A DNA stretch of 64,000 bases, from the NCBI GenBank assembly GCA_003151595.1, contig PLXW01000108.1:18636-82635 (forward strand), in the 5' to 3' direction. Position 1 is the stretch's first letter. Each line of letters opens with the position of its first letter. Below, in pieces: positions 1 to 8,011 of this stretch. Under the pieces are notes generated by a model. It did not search any database. It saw only the letters and a program-made list of their open reading frames with translations, and had not been told where the DNA came from. The stretch comes from Myxococcales bacterium. Its GTDB lineage: Bacteria > Myxococcota > Polyangia > Polyangiales > Polyangiaceae. A program made the position numbers and the translations under genes.

Positions 1-181
1 CGCCGACGGCAGCAAAGAAGACATCACGAAGGCGTCCGACATCACGTGGACGTCGTCGAACACCGGCGTGGCGACGGTCGACGACAAGGGGAACCTCGTC
101 GGCGTATCGGGCGGCGGTGTGACGGTCACCGCGGGCTTCCAGGGGAAGACCGGAAGCGCCGGCTGCCTCGTCGGTCCGTGA
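1..181 (+). CDS. C-terminal end of an Ig-like (Big_2-type) surface protein, partial
   Basis: This is the last 59 codons of a gene that begins before the window. The frame is read from base 2 and ends in TGA at 179-181. The peptide has the pattern of bacterial Ig-like domain 2 (BID_2): an ITWTSSN-like strand, then VATVDDKGNL and a Gly/Val-rich strand (GGGVTVTAGF). Such domains build the stalks of surface or secreted proteins. A single Cys sits six residues from the end. Nothing can be said about the N-terminus or the protein's function. Only 23 bases separate its stop from the stop of the convergent hydrolase gene, so no separate terminator is evident. Confidence 0.7.
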   Translation, partial: ADGSKEDITKASDITWTSSNTGVATVDDKGNLVGVSGGGVTVTAGFQGKTGSAGCLVGP

Positions 182-204
182 ACGATCGCTCCCGCGGTTG
201 ACCG

Positions 205-1035
205 CTACGCCGAGCCCGCGTGGGCTCGGACGAAGGGGACGAGAAGATCGTTCACTTCGTCCGGGCGCTCGATGGCGCTCATGTGCCCGCACTGATCGAT
301 CCACTCGAGGCGCGCGTCGCGAATCTTCCCGGTCATCGACTGGCTCTTCTGCGGCGGCGTCGAGCGATCGTCGCGACCGCAGATGACGAGCGTGGGCGCG
401 GCGACTCCGCGCAGCTTGGGCGTCACGTCCTTGCGATGCACGACGACGGCGAGACACGCGCGTGCGAGACCGTCGCGCGGGAAGCCGTTCACCGTGCGCG
501 TGAACGTCGTCATCAACTCGGGGCCGCGCTCGGCGAGCGTCCTGGGACCGAACATGAGCGGCGCCAGCTCGCGATCGGCGAACCAGCGCGGGATGCCGTA
601 GCGGCGCGCGAAGGCAATGAACGCGCGGTACTTCACCTTGTCGCGCAGGCTCTCGGCCTCGGCGCTCGAATCGAGCACGGCCAGCGCCGCGACGCGCATC
701 GGGTGCTGGATCGCCGTGCGGAGCGCGATCATCCCGCCCCACGAGAGACCGATGGGGATCGACTTCTTGATCTTGAGCTCGTTGAAGGCGTCGATCGCCA
801 GCGCGTCGGCGTGATCCTCCAGCGAGAAGCGCGGCGGCGACTCGCTCTTGCCGTGCCCCGGCCCGTCGATCACGATCACGCGCCCGAGCGCCGACAGCGG
901 CTCGACTTGCTTTCGCCACATGCCGCCGTCGAAGAGCAGGCCGTGCAACAGAACGATCGCCGGATCGTCCTCGTGCTTCGCGTGGCCTCGTTCTTCGTAG
1001 AACCAGCGCCCTAGGCGCGTGCGGACGTACGGCAT
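205..1035 (-). CDS. alpha/beta hydrolase fold protein
   Basis: This 276-residue protein has the full alpha/beta hydrolase layout. An HG oxyanion motif lies at residues 31-32, followed by the strand IVIDGPGHGKS. The nucleophile elbow G-L-S-W-G puts the catalytic Ser at 98, the acid is Asp222 or Asp223 in ICGRDDRS, and the His is at 251 in QCGHMSAIERP. There is no signal peptide, so it is probably cytoplasmic. The family covers esterases, C-C hydrolases, haloperoxidase-like enzymes and many others, so the substrate cannot be named. It stands alone, transcribed away from gdhA across a repetitive inverted element, with no RBS evident in the bases checked. The ATG at 1035 is the natural start because the fold begins about 25 residues later. 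Confidence 0.85.
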   Translation of the reverse strand: MPYVRTRLGRWFYEERGHAKHEDDPAIVLLHGLLFDGGMWRKQVEPLSALGRVIVIDGPGHGKSESPPRFSLEDHADALAIDAFNELKIKKSIPIGLSWGGMIALRTAIQHPMRVAALAVLDSSAEAESLRDKVKYRAFIAFARRYGIPRWFADRELAPLMFGPRTLAERGPELMTTFTRTVNGFPRDGLARACLAVVVHRKDVTPKLRGVAAPTLVICGRDDRSTPPQKSQSMTGKIRDARLEWIDQCGHMSAIERPDEVNDLLVPFVRAHAGSA

Positions 1036-1091
1036 GGTTCGCGGAACTTACAACGCGGACGCCGAATCCCGAAACGACGAATGCCAGCGCA

Positions 1092-1187
1092 CCCTCACCC
1101 CCAGCCCCTCTCCCGCAAGGGGAGAGGGTGAGAGCAGAAATAAAAAGCCCCCTCTCCCTTTACGGGAGAGGGGGTTGGGGGTGAGGG
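1092..1187. repeat. composite inverted repeat (REP/MITE-like) between gdhA and the hydrolase gene
   Basis: Outer arms at 1092-1115 and 1163-1187 are reverse complements with one mismatch and one single-base indel. Inside lie two further hairpins: one at about 1105-1128 (CCCTCTCCC, GCAA loop, GGGAGAGGG) and one at about 1148-1174 (CCCCCTCTCCC, TTTA, GGGAGAGGGGG). The layout CCCTCACCCC...GGGGTGAGGG is typical of dispersed palindromic elements found between genes in many bacteria. On the minus strand it lies just past the gdhA stop, so it could also end gdhA transcription. There is no flanking transposase and no obvious target duplication. Confidence 0.75.
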
Positions 1188-1212
1188 GTCGCGGGTGAAG
1201 CGACCCACTCGT

Positions 1213-2541
1213 TCACGGGAAAATCTCGCGCTCCTTGTAGACCGCTTCGATGCGCTGAAGCGCGATGGCGTACGCCGCGATGCGGAGATCGACCTTCTTC
1301 GTCCGGGCGAAATCGCTGACCTCGCGGTAAGCGCGCTGCATCGCCTTCTCGAGCTTCGCGTCGACCTCTTCTTCGGTCCAGCTCTCCGAGCGCTTGTTCT
1401 GCACCCACTCGTAGTAGCTGACGGTGACGCCGCCCGAGTTGGCGAGGACGTCGGGGAGGATGTCGATGCCGCGCTCGAGAAGGATCTTCTCGCCAGCCGG
1501 GTTCGTCGGGCCGTTGGCGCCTTCGACGATCAGCTTGCACTGGAGCGCCTTCGCCTCCGCTTCGCCGATCTGATTCTCGAGGGCCGACGGCGCGAAGATG
1601 TCGCACTTGGTCGCGAAGAACTCCTCGCGCGTGATGGCCTTGCCGCCCGGGTAGCCGGCGATCGAGCCGTGCTCCTCGACGTAGTCCTGGAGCTTGTGCG
1701 CGTTGAAGCCTTCGGGGTTGAAGGCGTAGCCGGTGTGGTCGCCGACCGCGATCGTCGACACGCCGAGCTTCGAGAGGATGACCGCGCAGTTCGATCCGAC
1801 GTTGCCGAACCCCTGCACGCTCATCGTCGAGCCTTCGAGGTTGAAGCCGGTCTGCTTCGCCCACTCGACGATGCAGAAGACCATCCCCTGCCCCGTGGCC
1901 TTCGCGCGGCCGAGCGTGCCGCCGCTCGCGACGGGCTTGCCGGTGACGACGCCCTTCACGGCCTGCTTCTGGTACGAGCCGACCATGTTGGCGAACGTGT
2001 CCATCATCCACGCCATCGTCTGGCCGTTCGTCCCCACGTCCGGCGCCGGGATGTCGTAGTCCGGGCCGATGTTGCTCCCGAGCGCGTGCGTGAAGCGGCG
2101 CGTGATCTTCTGGAGCTCGTGGCGCGAGACCGAGTGCGGATCGAACTTGATGCCGCCCTTGCCGCCGCCGAACGGGAGGCGCATCAGCGCGCTCTTCCAC
2201 GTCATCATCGCCGCGAGCGCCTTCACGTCGTCGAGCGTGACGCTCGGGTGAAAGCGGATGCCGCCCTTGAACGGGCCGAGCAGGTTGTTGTGCTGGACGC
2301 GGTAGCCCTTGAAGAGCCGCACTTCACCGCTGTCCATGCGGACGGGGAAGTTGACGATGATCTCGTTCTTGGGCTGGCTGAGGATCGTCTTGACGTATCC
2401 CTCGAGGTTCACCGTCTTGGCGGCCTTGTCGAGGTAGTCCTGGATGACCTTGAAGAAGTCGTACTCCTTGTGGGCCATGTTGGTTTGGGACGGTCGGGCC
2501 TGCGGAATTTCTTTGGGCGTGTCTTTGGTAGTGGCGCTCAT
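1213..2541 (-). CDS. gdhA: Glu/Leu/Phe/Val dehydrogenase (NAD(P)-dependent glutamate dehydrogenase)
   Basis: This 442-residue enzyme reversibly deaminates glutamate to 2-oxoglutarate and ammonia, linking amino-acid breakdown with the TCA cycle. The N-terminal domain carries the substrate-site motif GPFKGGIRFHP and the catalytic-lysine loop LMRLPFGGGKGGI, followed by DIPAPDVGTNGQTMAWM with the catalytic Asp. A Rossmann motif (VQGFGNVGS) follows in the middle. Length fits the hexameric ~420-450 residue class. The first ATG (2541) has a weak GAAAGCGG ribosome site. An ATG 21 codons later (MAHKEYDFF) is where family similarity starts and has no ribosome site. It is monocistronic, between cdsA and a palindromic repeat. 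Confidence 0.95.
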   Translation of the reverse strand: MSATTKDTPKEIPQARPSQTNMAHKEYDFFKVIQDYLDKAAKTVNLEGYVKTILSQPKNEIIVNFPVRMDSGEVRLFKGYRVQHNNLLGPFKGGIRFHPSVTLDDVKALAAMMTWKSALMRLPFGGGKGGIKFDPHSVSRHELQKITRRFTHALGSNIGPDYDIPAPDVGTNGQTMAWMMDTFANMVGSYQKQAVKGVVTGKPVASGGTLGRAKATGQGMVFCIVEWAKQTGFNLEGSTMSVQGFGNVGSNCAVILSKLGVSTIAVGDHTGYAFNPEGFNAHKLQDYVEEHGSIAGYPGGKAITREEFFATKCDIFAPSALENQIGEAEAKALQCKLIVEGANGPTNPAGEKILLERGIDILPDVLANSGGVTVSYYEWVQNKRSESWTEEEVDAKLEKAMQRAYREVSDFARTKKVDLRIAAYAIALQRIEAVYKEREIFP

Positions 2542-2587
2542 GAGTGCCGCTTTCTGAACTCGCGCGGGCTCGGGCGCAAGCTTTGGT

Positions 2588-2606
2588 TGTCAACGCGTTG
2601 CGTTGA
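2588..2606 (-). promoter_or_regulatory. possible gdhA -35 box overlapped by a 17-bp palindrome
   Basis: Upstream of gdhA the minus strand carries a perfect TTGACA (plus-strand TGTCAA, 2588-2593). It overlaps a perfect inverted repeat TCAACGC-GTT-GCGTTGA at 2590-2606, about 50 bases before the ATG. No convincing -10 box is visible 16-18 bases downstream, so the promoter call is weak. The palindrome is a plausible operator. Confidence 0.35.
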
Positions 2607-2679
2607 TTCGGGGGATTTTTACGAGGTGCGGTGCGAGAAGAGGGGCGCGCGAGAGGAGCGCGTTGCTAGGGCCGAACGT

Positions 2680-3504
2680 TCAGCGAATCCAGAGCGTGTA
2701 GAGAAACACGACCGCGGTGGTCAAAAGAAGCGCGTCCACCCGATCGAGAATGCCGCCGTGGCCGGGGACGATTGCCCCGGAGTCTTTCACGCCGGTCGAG
2801 CGCTTGATGAGCGATTCGCCGAGATCGCCCGCCTGCCCGAACGCCCCGGCGACGAGCGACAGCGGGATGGCGTGCGCCAGCGAGATCGACGGCAGGTACC
2901 AGAAGTGCGCGCAGAGAGCGCCGAGCACGCTTCCGGCGAGCCCGCCGACCGCCCCTTCGATCGTCTTCTTCGGTGAGACCGCTTCGTAGAGCTTGTGCTT
3001 CCCGAGAAAGCGCCCCGCGAAATAGCCGCCGGTGTCGCCCCACCACGCGAACATCATCGTCATCACGACGTAGCTCGCGCCGTCGGCGCCCATGCGCACG
3101 CGCAGCAGCGCGAGGAGCGTCATCGGTACGGCGACGAGAAGCGGACCCATCCCCATGCCGAACGCACGGAACGCGGCCGACTCGATCGACCCCAGCCGCG
3201 CCAGCGTGACGAGCGGACCGAGCAGCGGCACGGCGATGAGCACCGTGAGCACCACGCGCGCGTCATCCACGCCGAACCACAGCGCGATCGAGAGCGTCGC
3301 GGCGATGACGACGCCGATCGCTTGCGAGATGCGATCCGCGGGATGCGTCATCGCGAACAGCTCCCACGTGCCGATCATGGCCGCGGGGAACACGAGCAAA
3401 TAGAACCCCCACGCCGGCCCTCGATAGAGCAGCAGCAGGATGAGCGGAACGCAGACGGCGGCTGTCCCGAGCCTCAGTGCGAGGTTGGAGGGCTGCGCGG
3501 CCAT
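2680..3504 (-). CDS. cdsA: phosphatidate cytidylyltransferase (CDP-diacylglycerol synthase)
   Basis: This integral membrane enzyme makes CDP-diacylglycerol from CTP and phosphatidic acid, the branch point for bacterial phospholipids. The 274-residue protein has multiple hydrophobic helices. Its C-terminus carries the complete family signature at about residues 231-257: S-L-I-K-R, V-K-D-S-G, then GHGGILDRVD, which includes the metal and CTP-binding Asp residues. The ATG at 3504 (MAAQPSNLALR) is preferred because the open frame upstream of it is Arg-rich noise overlapping uppS. It lies 11 bases after the uppS stop, the common uppS-cdsA pairing that couples cell-wall lipid carrier and phospholipid synthesis. 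Confidence 0.95.
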   Translation of the reverse strand: MAAQPSNLALRLGTAAVCVPLILLLLYRGPAWGFYLLVFPAAMIGTWELFAMTHPADRISQAIGVVIAATLSIALWFGVDDARVVLTVLIAVPLLGPLVTLARLGSIESAAFRAFGMGMGPLLVAVPMTLLALLRVRMGADGASYVVMTMMFAWWGDTGGYFAGRFLGKHKLYEAVSPKKTIEGAVGGLAGSVLGALCAHFWYLPSISLAHAIPLSLVAGAFGQAGDLGESLIKRSTGVKDSGAIVPGHGGILDRVDALLLTTAVVFLYTLWIR

Positions 3505-3515
3505 CGGATCGTCTC

Positions 3516-4325
3516 TCAGATGGCGATGCGGGTGATCGGCGCGAGGGCGCCGGCGATCGCGGCCGAGATCGGCGACGCGCTCAACGCGGGTGCGGGCGCG
3601 GCGGGCTTGCCGACGTGACCGAAGCGACGCTCGCGCGCCTGGTAGCTGGCGATGGCCTCGTAGAGATCGGCGGCGCCGAAGTCGGGCCACAGCACGTCGG
3701 CGAAGTGGAGCTCGGCGTAGGCGAGGCCGTAGAGCAGGAAGTTCGAGATGCGCCGCTCGCCGCCGGTGCGAATCACCAGATCGGGATCGCCCACGGCGAG
3801 GCTCGGCATGCGCGCGCGGAGGCGCTCGGTGGTGACGTCGTCGGGATCGATGCGGCCGGCGCGCACTTCCTCGGCAAGCTCGCGCGCGGCGGCGGCGATC
3901 TCTTCGCGCCCGCCGTACGAGAGGGCGAGGGTCAGCGTCATACGCTCGGCGTCTTCGCTCTCTGCCCGCAGCGGGTCGAGAACGGCGCGAACGAGCGACG
4001 GCAAGCGACCGAGATTTCCGATCGCATTCAATCGAATGCCGTTGTCGAGGATCTCGTCTCTCTCGGACAGAAGGAACTCCCGGAGGAGCACCATCAATGT
4101 GTCGACTTCTTCTTCAGGCCTCGCCCAGTTTTGCTCGCTGAACGCATACAAGGTGAGCGCCTTGAGGCCGAGCCGGCGCGCCGCGCGGACGATGCGCCGG
4201 ACCGCCTGGGCCCCTTCCTTGTGGCCGGCGACGCGCGCTTCGCCACGGACCTGCGCCCAGCGGCCGTTGCCGTCCATGATGATGCCGACGTGGGACGGGA
4301 GATTGCGGGCTTCGACAAGGACCAT
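3516..4325 (-). CDS. uppS: isoprenyl transferase (undecaprenyl diphosphate synthase)
   Basis: This cis-prenyltransferase adds isopentenyl units to farnesyl diphosphate to make the C55 lipid carrier of peptidoglycan and O-antigen. The 269-residue protein opens with the family motif HVGIIMDGNGRWA, with catalytic Asp18 and the GNGRW diphosphate loop. It continues with LTLYAFSEQNW and ends with the IPP-binding segment RTGGERRISNFLLYG and YAELHF. The start at 4325 is chosen because the motif begins 12 residues later; the frame stays open upstream without similarity. A C-terminal Ala/Pro-rich extension of about 25 residues (GKPAAPAPALSAS) is longer than usual. It is divergent from the 7TM kinase gene and first of the uppS-cdsA pair. 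Confidence 0.95.
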   Translation of the reverse strand: MVLVEARNLPSHVGIIMDGNGRWAQVRGEARVAGHKEGAQAVRRIVRAARRLGLKALTLYAFSEQNWARPEEEVDTLMVLLREFLLSERDEILDNGIRLNAIGNLGRLPSLVRAVLDPLRAESEDAERMTLTLALSYGGREEIAAAARELAEEVRAGRIDPDDVTTERLRARMPSLAVGDPDLVIRTGGERRISNFLLYGLAYAELHFADVLWPDFGAADLYEAIASYQARERRFGHVGKPAAPAPALSASPISAAIAGALAPITRIAI

Positions 4326-4451
4326 GGGAGAAATCGCCAAACTGCGGCAAGGGCTAACACGTCGAGGACGCGCGGAGCAATGCCACAGCATTTCGAGAAT
4401 GCACCCCAGAAGCGCCGCATACCGCGGACAATCCGCCGCATACTGAGGAAC

Positions 4452-6689
4452 GTGCGGAAGCTCGCAGCGCCGTGCAATTTATTCGCGGTCTGGCGCCTGG
4501 CGGGCCTCGTGCTGGCCGCGGCCCTCCTCACCGGGTGCGTAGGCGACGGCGGCGGGGCCATCCCGCTCACGCGCTGGACGCTGGTGAGCGCGCGCGGGTC
4601 GAGCGACGTGACGCTGCCGGCGCACGTGGGGAGCCGCCTGCCGCCAGGGCCGACGACGTACGCGCTGAAGGCGCACGTGGAGCTGCCGCCGGAGTTTCGC
4701 GATCGGCCGCTGACGTTGTCGATCGCGCACCTGCCGGCGCTGGCGACGTTGCGCGTGGCGGGGCACGAAGCGGTGCCGCTGGAGACGAGCGCGCTCGATC
4801 GCTACCGCTCGCAAGGGCCGCACCGCTGGCGCATCCCCGTCGAGGACATCGACGGCGGCGAGATCGATCTCGAGATCGAGGTGGCGCACAACTGGACGCA
4901 GAGCGCGTGGATCAACACCGTCCCCACGCTGAGCACGTCGGCGGCCGGCGACCCGCGCGTCATCTTCGTGGAGACGTTCGACGAGATCACGGCGCAAGCC
5001 GCGCTGGCGACGACGCTGTTGATGTCGTTCACGTACGGCGTCCTCTTCCTGCTCGACCGGCGTCGCACGCCGCACGCCTGGCTCTCCTTGCAGTCGCTCC
5101 TCAGCGGCGTGTACCCCGCGCTCATCCTGGGGCTCACGCAGCCGGTGTTCGGCACCGCCGAGATCGCAATCGGCGCTGTGCTCATCTGCGCGGCGACGGT
5201 CTCTTCGCTGCAATTCATCGTGGCCGTGGCCGGTGGGCCTGCGCCGTCGCGCGCGTGGTGGTTGTGGGTCGCGCTGGCGATCGTGGCCGCGCTCTTCTTC
5301 CACGACGGCTTCACGTCGCCGACGATCTGCGTGTCGATCGTGCTCGGCACGATCGTGACCTGCTGCCTGCGCGCGGTCTTCCTCGCCAGGACCACGCCCG
5401 CCTCCTCCACGGCCCGCATCGCGCGCCTCGGCTTTCCGCTCGCGGCGCTCGTCTCGCTGCCCGATTTTTGCGCGCTGCTCGGGACCGCCGAGCCGTTCGG
5501 CGGGTTGCGCGGCGGGGCGCTGGCGTTCGTGGCCATCTCGCTGCTTCAAGCGCTGGCGCTGAGCCGCAGTCACATCGAGTCGCTGCGCCACGCCGATGCG
5601 CTCAACGTCGAGCTCGCGTCACGCGTGGTCTTGCTCGAGCAGAACAACGACGAGATTCGCGTGCTCAACGACGAGCTTCGCCGCCAGGTCTCGGTCCGCT
5701 CCGAGCACCTGGCCGAAGCGCTGGCGCGGCTCGGGCCTATGCACACGCCGCCGCGCGCGTTCGTGCCGGGCGACGTGGTCGATGCGCGCTACCGCGTGGT
5801 GCGGCGCATCGGCGAAGGCGGGATGGGGATGGTCTACGAGATCGAGCGCGCGACCGACGGGAAGCGACTCGCCTTGAAGGTGCTGCAGGCGCCGAGGAGT
5901 GGGGCGGAGCTGGCGCGGTTGGCGCGTGAAGCGGAGATCGCGTCGCGCGTCGATCACCCGAACGTGGTGGGGATCAAGGACGTCGACGTCTCCAACTCGG
6001 GGACGTTGTTCGTGGTGATGGACCTGATCGACGGGCCGTCGCTCGACGGAATGCGGTCGCGGTTCGCCGACGTGCCGTGGGCGGTGCGGATCCTGGCGCA
6101 GATCGCCGAGGGGCTGGCGGCGCTGCACGAGCTCGGGATCGTGCACCGCGATCTGAAGCCGGGGAACGTGCTGGTGACGCAAGGGTCGCAGGATGAGGTG
6201 GCGAAGATCGCCGACTTCGGGATCGCGACGCACACGCGCGCTGGCATTGGAGCGACGACCGCGCCGCAAGACGACGTGAGCGCGCCGTTCGACGAGCGAC
6301 CCACGAACCCCGCGGGCGATCGCGCGCTGACACGCACCGGGCAGATCCTGGGAACGCCGGTCTACATGGCGCCGGAGCTGGTGCGCGGCGCGCGGCTGGC
6401 GACGGCGTCGTCGGACATGTACGCGTTCGGCGTCATCGCGTGGGAGCTGATGACGGGCGACCTGCCGGAGGGGTTCGAGGCGCTCATGCATCTGCGGAAG
6501 AGCGTCGACGTGGCGTCGATCGCGTCGGTGATCCCGACCATGGCGCCGCGCCTCGTGAAGCTCATCGACGCGTGCCTCGCGCCGGATGCGGCCGCGCGCC
6601 CGACGGCGAAGGCGCTGGCCGCGGCGCTGGCGATAGCCGTTGGGGCGCCGGCGAAGATGACGGGCGCGGCTCCAGGCATCGCGTCGTGA
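4452..6689 (+). CDS. 7TM receptor-type Ser/Thr protein kinase
   Basis: This protein of about 745 residues joins an export signal with a lipobox-like LLTGC (about residues 26-30), a beta-rich extracytoplasmic domain (about 35-175), seven predicted membrane helices (about 180-395), a short coiled coil (ELASRVVLLEQNNDEIRVL) and a C-terminal Hanks kinase domain (about 446-735). The kinase looks active: GEGGMGMVYE loop, ALKV lysine, HRDLKPGNVL, DFG and GTPVYMAPE. The sensor half resembles the 7TMR-DISM receptors that usually carry histidine kinase or GGDEF outputs. The GTG at 4452 follows a GAGGA site; an ATG at 4380 (GGAG site) would add 24 residues, so the start is uncertain. It is followed after 13 bases by kal-kce. 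Confidence 0.8.
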   Translation: MRKLAAPCNLFAVWRLAGLVLAAALLTGCVGDGGGAIPLTRWTLVSARGSSDVTLPAHVGSRLPPGPTTYALKAHVELPPEFRDRPLTLSIAHLPALATLRVAGHEAVPLETSALDRYRSQGPHRWRIPVEDIDGGEIDLEIEVAHNWTQSAWINTVPTLSTSAAGDPRVIFVETFDEITAQAALATTLLMSFTYGVLFLLDRRRTPHAWLSLQSLLSGVYPALILGLTQPVFGTAEIAIGAVLICAATVSSLQFIVAVAGGPAPSRAWWLWVALAIVAALFFHDGFTSPTICVSIVLGTIVTCCLRAVFLARTTPASSTARIARLGFPLAALVSLPDFCALLGTAEPFGGLRGGALAFVAISLLQALALSRSHIESLRHADALNVELASRVVLLEQNNDEIRVLNDELRRQVSVRSEHLAEALARLGPMHTPPRAFVPGDVVDARYRVVRRIGEGGMGMVYEIERATDGKRLALKVLQAPRSGAELARLAREAEIASRVDHPNVVGIKDVDVSNSGTLFVVMDLIDGPSLDGMRSRFADVPWAVRILAQIAEGLAALHELGIVHRDLKPGNVLVTQGSQDEVAKIADFGIATHTRAGIGATTAPQDDVSAPFDERPTNPAGDRALTRTGQILGTPVYMAPELVRGARLATASSDMYAFGVIAWELMTGDLPEGFEALMHLRKSVDVASIASVIPTMAPRLVKLIDACLAPDAAARPTAKALAAALAIAVGAPAKMTGAAPGIAS

Positions 6690-6702
6690 TATTTGATCCC
6701 GC

Positions 6703-8010
6703 ATGATCGGGATGAAAGTCACGCTGCGCCTCCGGATGTCGTCGCACGACGCGCACTACGCGGGCGAGCTCGTCGATGGCGCGCGCATGCTGGCGCTGTT
6801 CGGGGATCTCGCGACCGAGCTGCTGATTCGCCTCGACGGCGACGAGGGTCTGTTCCGCGCGTACGACAGCGTCGAGTTCCTCGCGCCGGTGTTCGCGGGC
6901 GACTACGTCGAGGCCGTGGCGGAGCTCGTTCGCATCGGCGAGACGAGCCGGCAGATGCGCTTCGAGGCGCGCAAGGTGGTGGGGAACCTGCGCCAGCCGG
7001 GGCTGCCGGCGAGCGCCGCCGACGTGATGGCCGAGCCGATCGTGGTGTGCCGCGCGACGGGGACGTGCGTGACGCCGAAATCGATGCAGCGCCGCCCGAA
7101 GGAGCTGTACATGCCGGCGCTGCCGCCGGGGCCGGCGCCGGGTGAAGAGGCGCTGGTGACGCCGCCGGTGACCGATTTCGCCGAGGTGATTCTGACGGCG
7201 GCGATCGTGGGCGCGGAGGTGACGCGCGAACAGACGAAGCACCTGCCGATCACGGCGCAGGAGATCGCGGACGAGGCGGCGCGCTGCCGCGAGGCGGGCG
7301 TGGCGGTGATTCACCTGCACGTGCGGAACGCGGACGGGTCGCCGACGCAATCGAAGGAGCTGTTCGGCGAGGCGATCGCCGCGATCCGCGCGAAGACCGA
7401 CTGCATCGTGCAGACGTCGACCGGCGGCGCGGTGGGGATGAGCATCGACGAGCGCGCGCAGCCTCTCGCGTGTCGGCCGGAGATGGCGACGCTCAACTGC
7501 GGGACGATAAACTTCGGCGACGACATCTTCGTGAACACGCGGCCGCAGATTCGCGATCTCGCGGGGCGGATCAAGAAGGCGAACGTGGTGCCGGAGCTCG
7601 AGTGTTACGAGGTCGGGCACGTGGAAGAGGCGCTGCTCCTGTTGAAGGAAGGGGCGATCGGTCGGCCGCTGCACTTCCAGTTCGTGATGGGGATCGCGGG
7701 CGGGATCGGCGCGACGGAGGAGAACGTGAAGTACCTGCGGTCGTTGATCCCGAGCGACGGGCACACGACGTGGGGGGTGGCCGCGGTGGGGCGTCATCAG
7801 ATGCCTCTGACGGAGCTGGCGATGCGGATGGGCGGGCACGCGCGCGTGGGGCTCGAGGACAATATTTATCTGTCCAAGGGGGTGCTCTCGGAAGGGAGCG
7901 GGCCGATGGTGGCGCGCGCGGCGACGTACGCGCGCGGGATCGGGCGGACGCCGGTGGAGCCGGACCGCGCGCGGACGCTGCTCGGGATCAAGCCGCGGAA
8001 CGGCGTGTGA
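6703..8010 (+). CDS. fused 3-aminobutyryl-CoA ammonia-lyase-like (Kal) and beta-keto acid cleavage (Kce/BKACE) enzyme
   Basis: The protein has 435 residues. Residues 1-130 form a hotdog domain like Kal: [16 protein letters not shown], then [23 protein letters not shown]. Residues 160-430 form a BKACE (DUF849) TIM barrel. It starts at [12 protein letters not shown], has the zinc-type motif HLHVRN, then QTSTGG, and ends [15 protein letters not shown]. Kce cleaves 3-keto-5-aminohexanoate with acetyl-CoA to give 3-aminobutyryl-CoA, and Kal removes ammonia from it, so the fusion joins two consecutive steps of anaerobic-type lysine degradation. No kamA, kamDE or kdd genes are nearby, so a different amine keto acid is possible. 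It lies between the 7TM kinase gene and trpE, one base before trpE. Confidence 0.85.
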   Translation: MIGMKVTLRLRMSSHDAHYAGELVDGARMLALFGDLATELLIRLDGDEGLFRAYDSVEFLAPVFAGDYVEAVAELVRIGETSRQMRFEARKVVGNLRQPGLPASAADVMAEPIVVCRATGTCVTPKSMQRRPKELYMPALPPGPAPGEEALVTPPVTDFAEVILTAAIVGAEVTREQTKHLPITAQEIADEAARCREAGVAVIHLHVRNADGSPTQSKELFGEAIAAIRAKTDCIVQTSTGGAVGMSIDERAQPLACRPEMATLNCGTINFGDDIFVNTRPQIRDLAGRIKKANVVPELECYEVGHVEEALLLLKEGAIGRPLHFQFVMGIAGGIGATEENVKYLRSLIPSDGHTTWGVAAVGRHQMPLTELAMRMGGHARVGLEDNIYLSKGVLSEGSGPMVARAATYARGIGRTPVEPDRARTLLGIKPRNGV

Positions 8011-8011
8011 C

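Noticed and set aside
1195..2976. A long plus-strand open frame opposite gdhA and cdsA
   Set aside because: Its composition is Arg/Ala/Leu/Asp-rich with no family pattern, while the opposite strand encodes clear enzymes. High GC makes such antisense frames common here.
3477..4451. Upstream extension of the 7TM kinase frame
   Set aside because: It lies antisense to uppS and has no similarity. The signal sequence begins after 4452.
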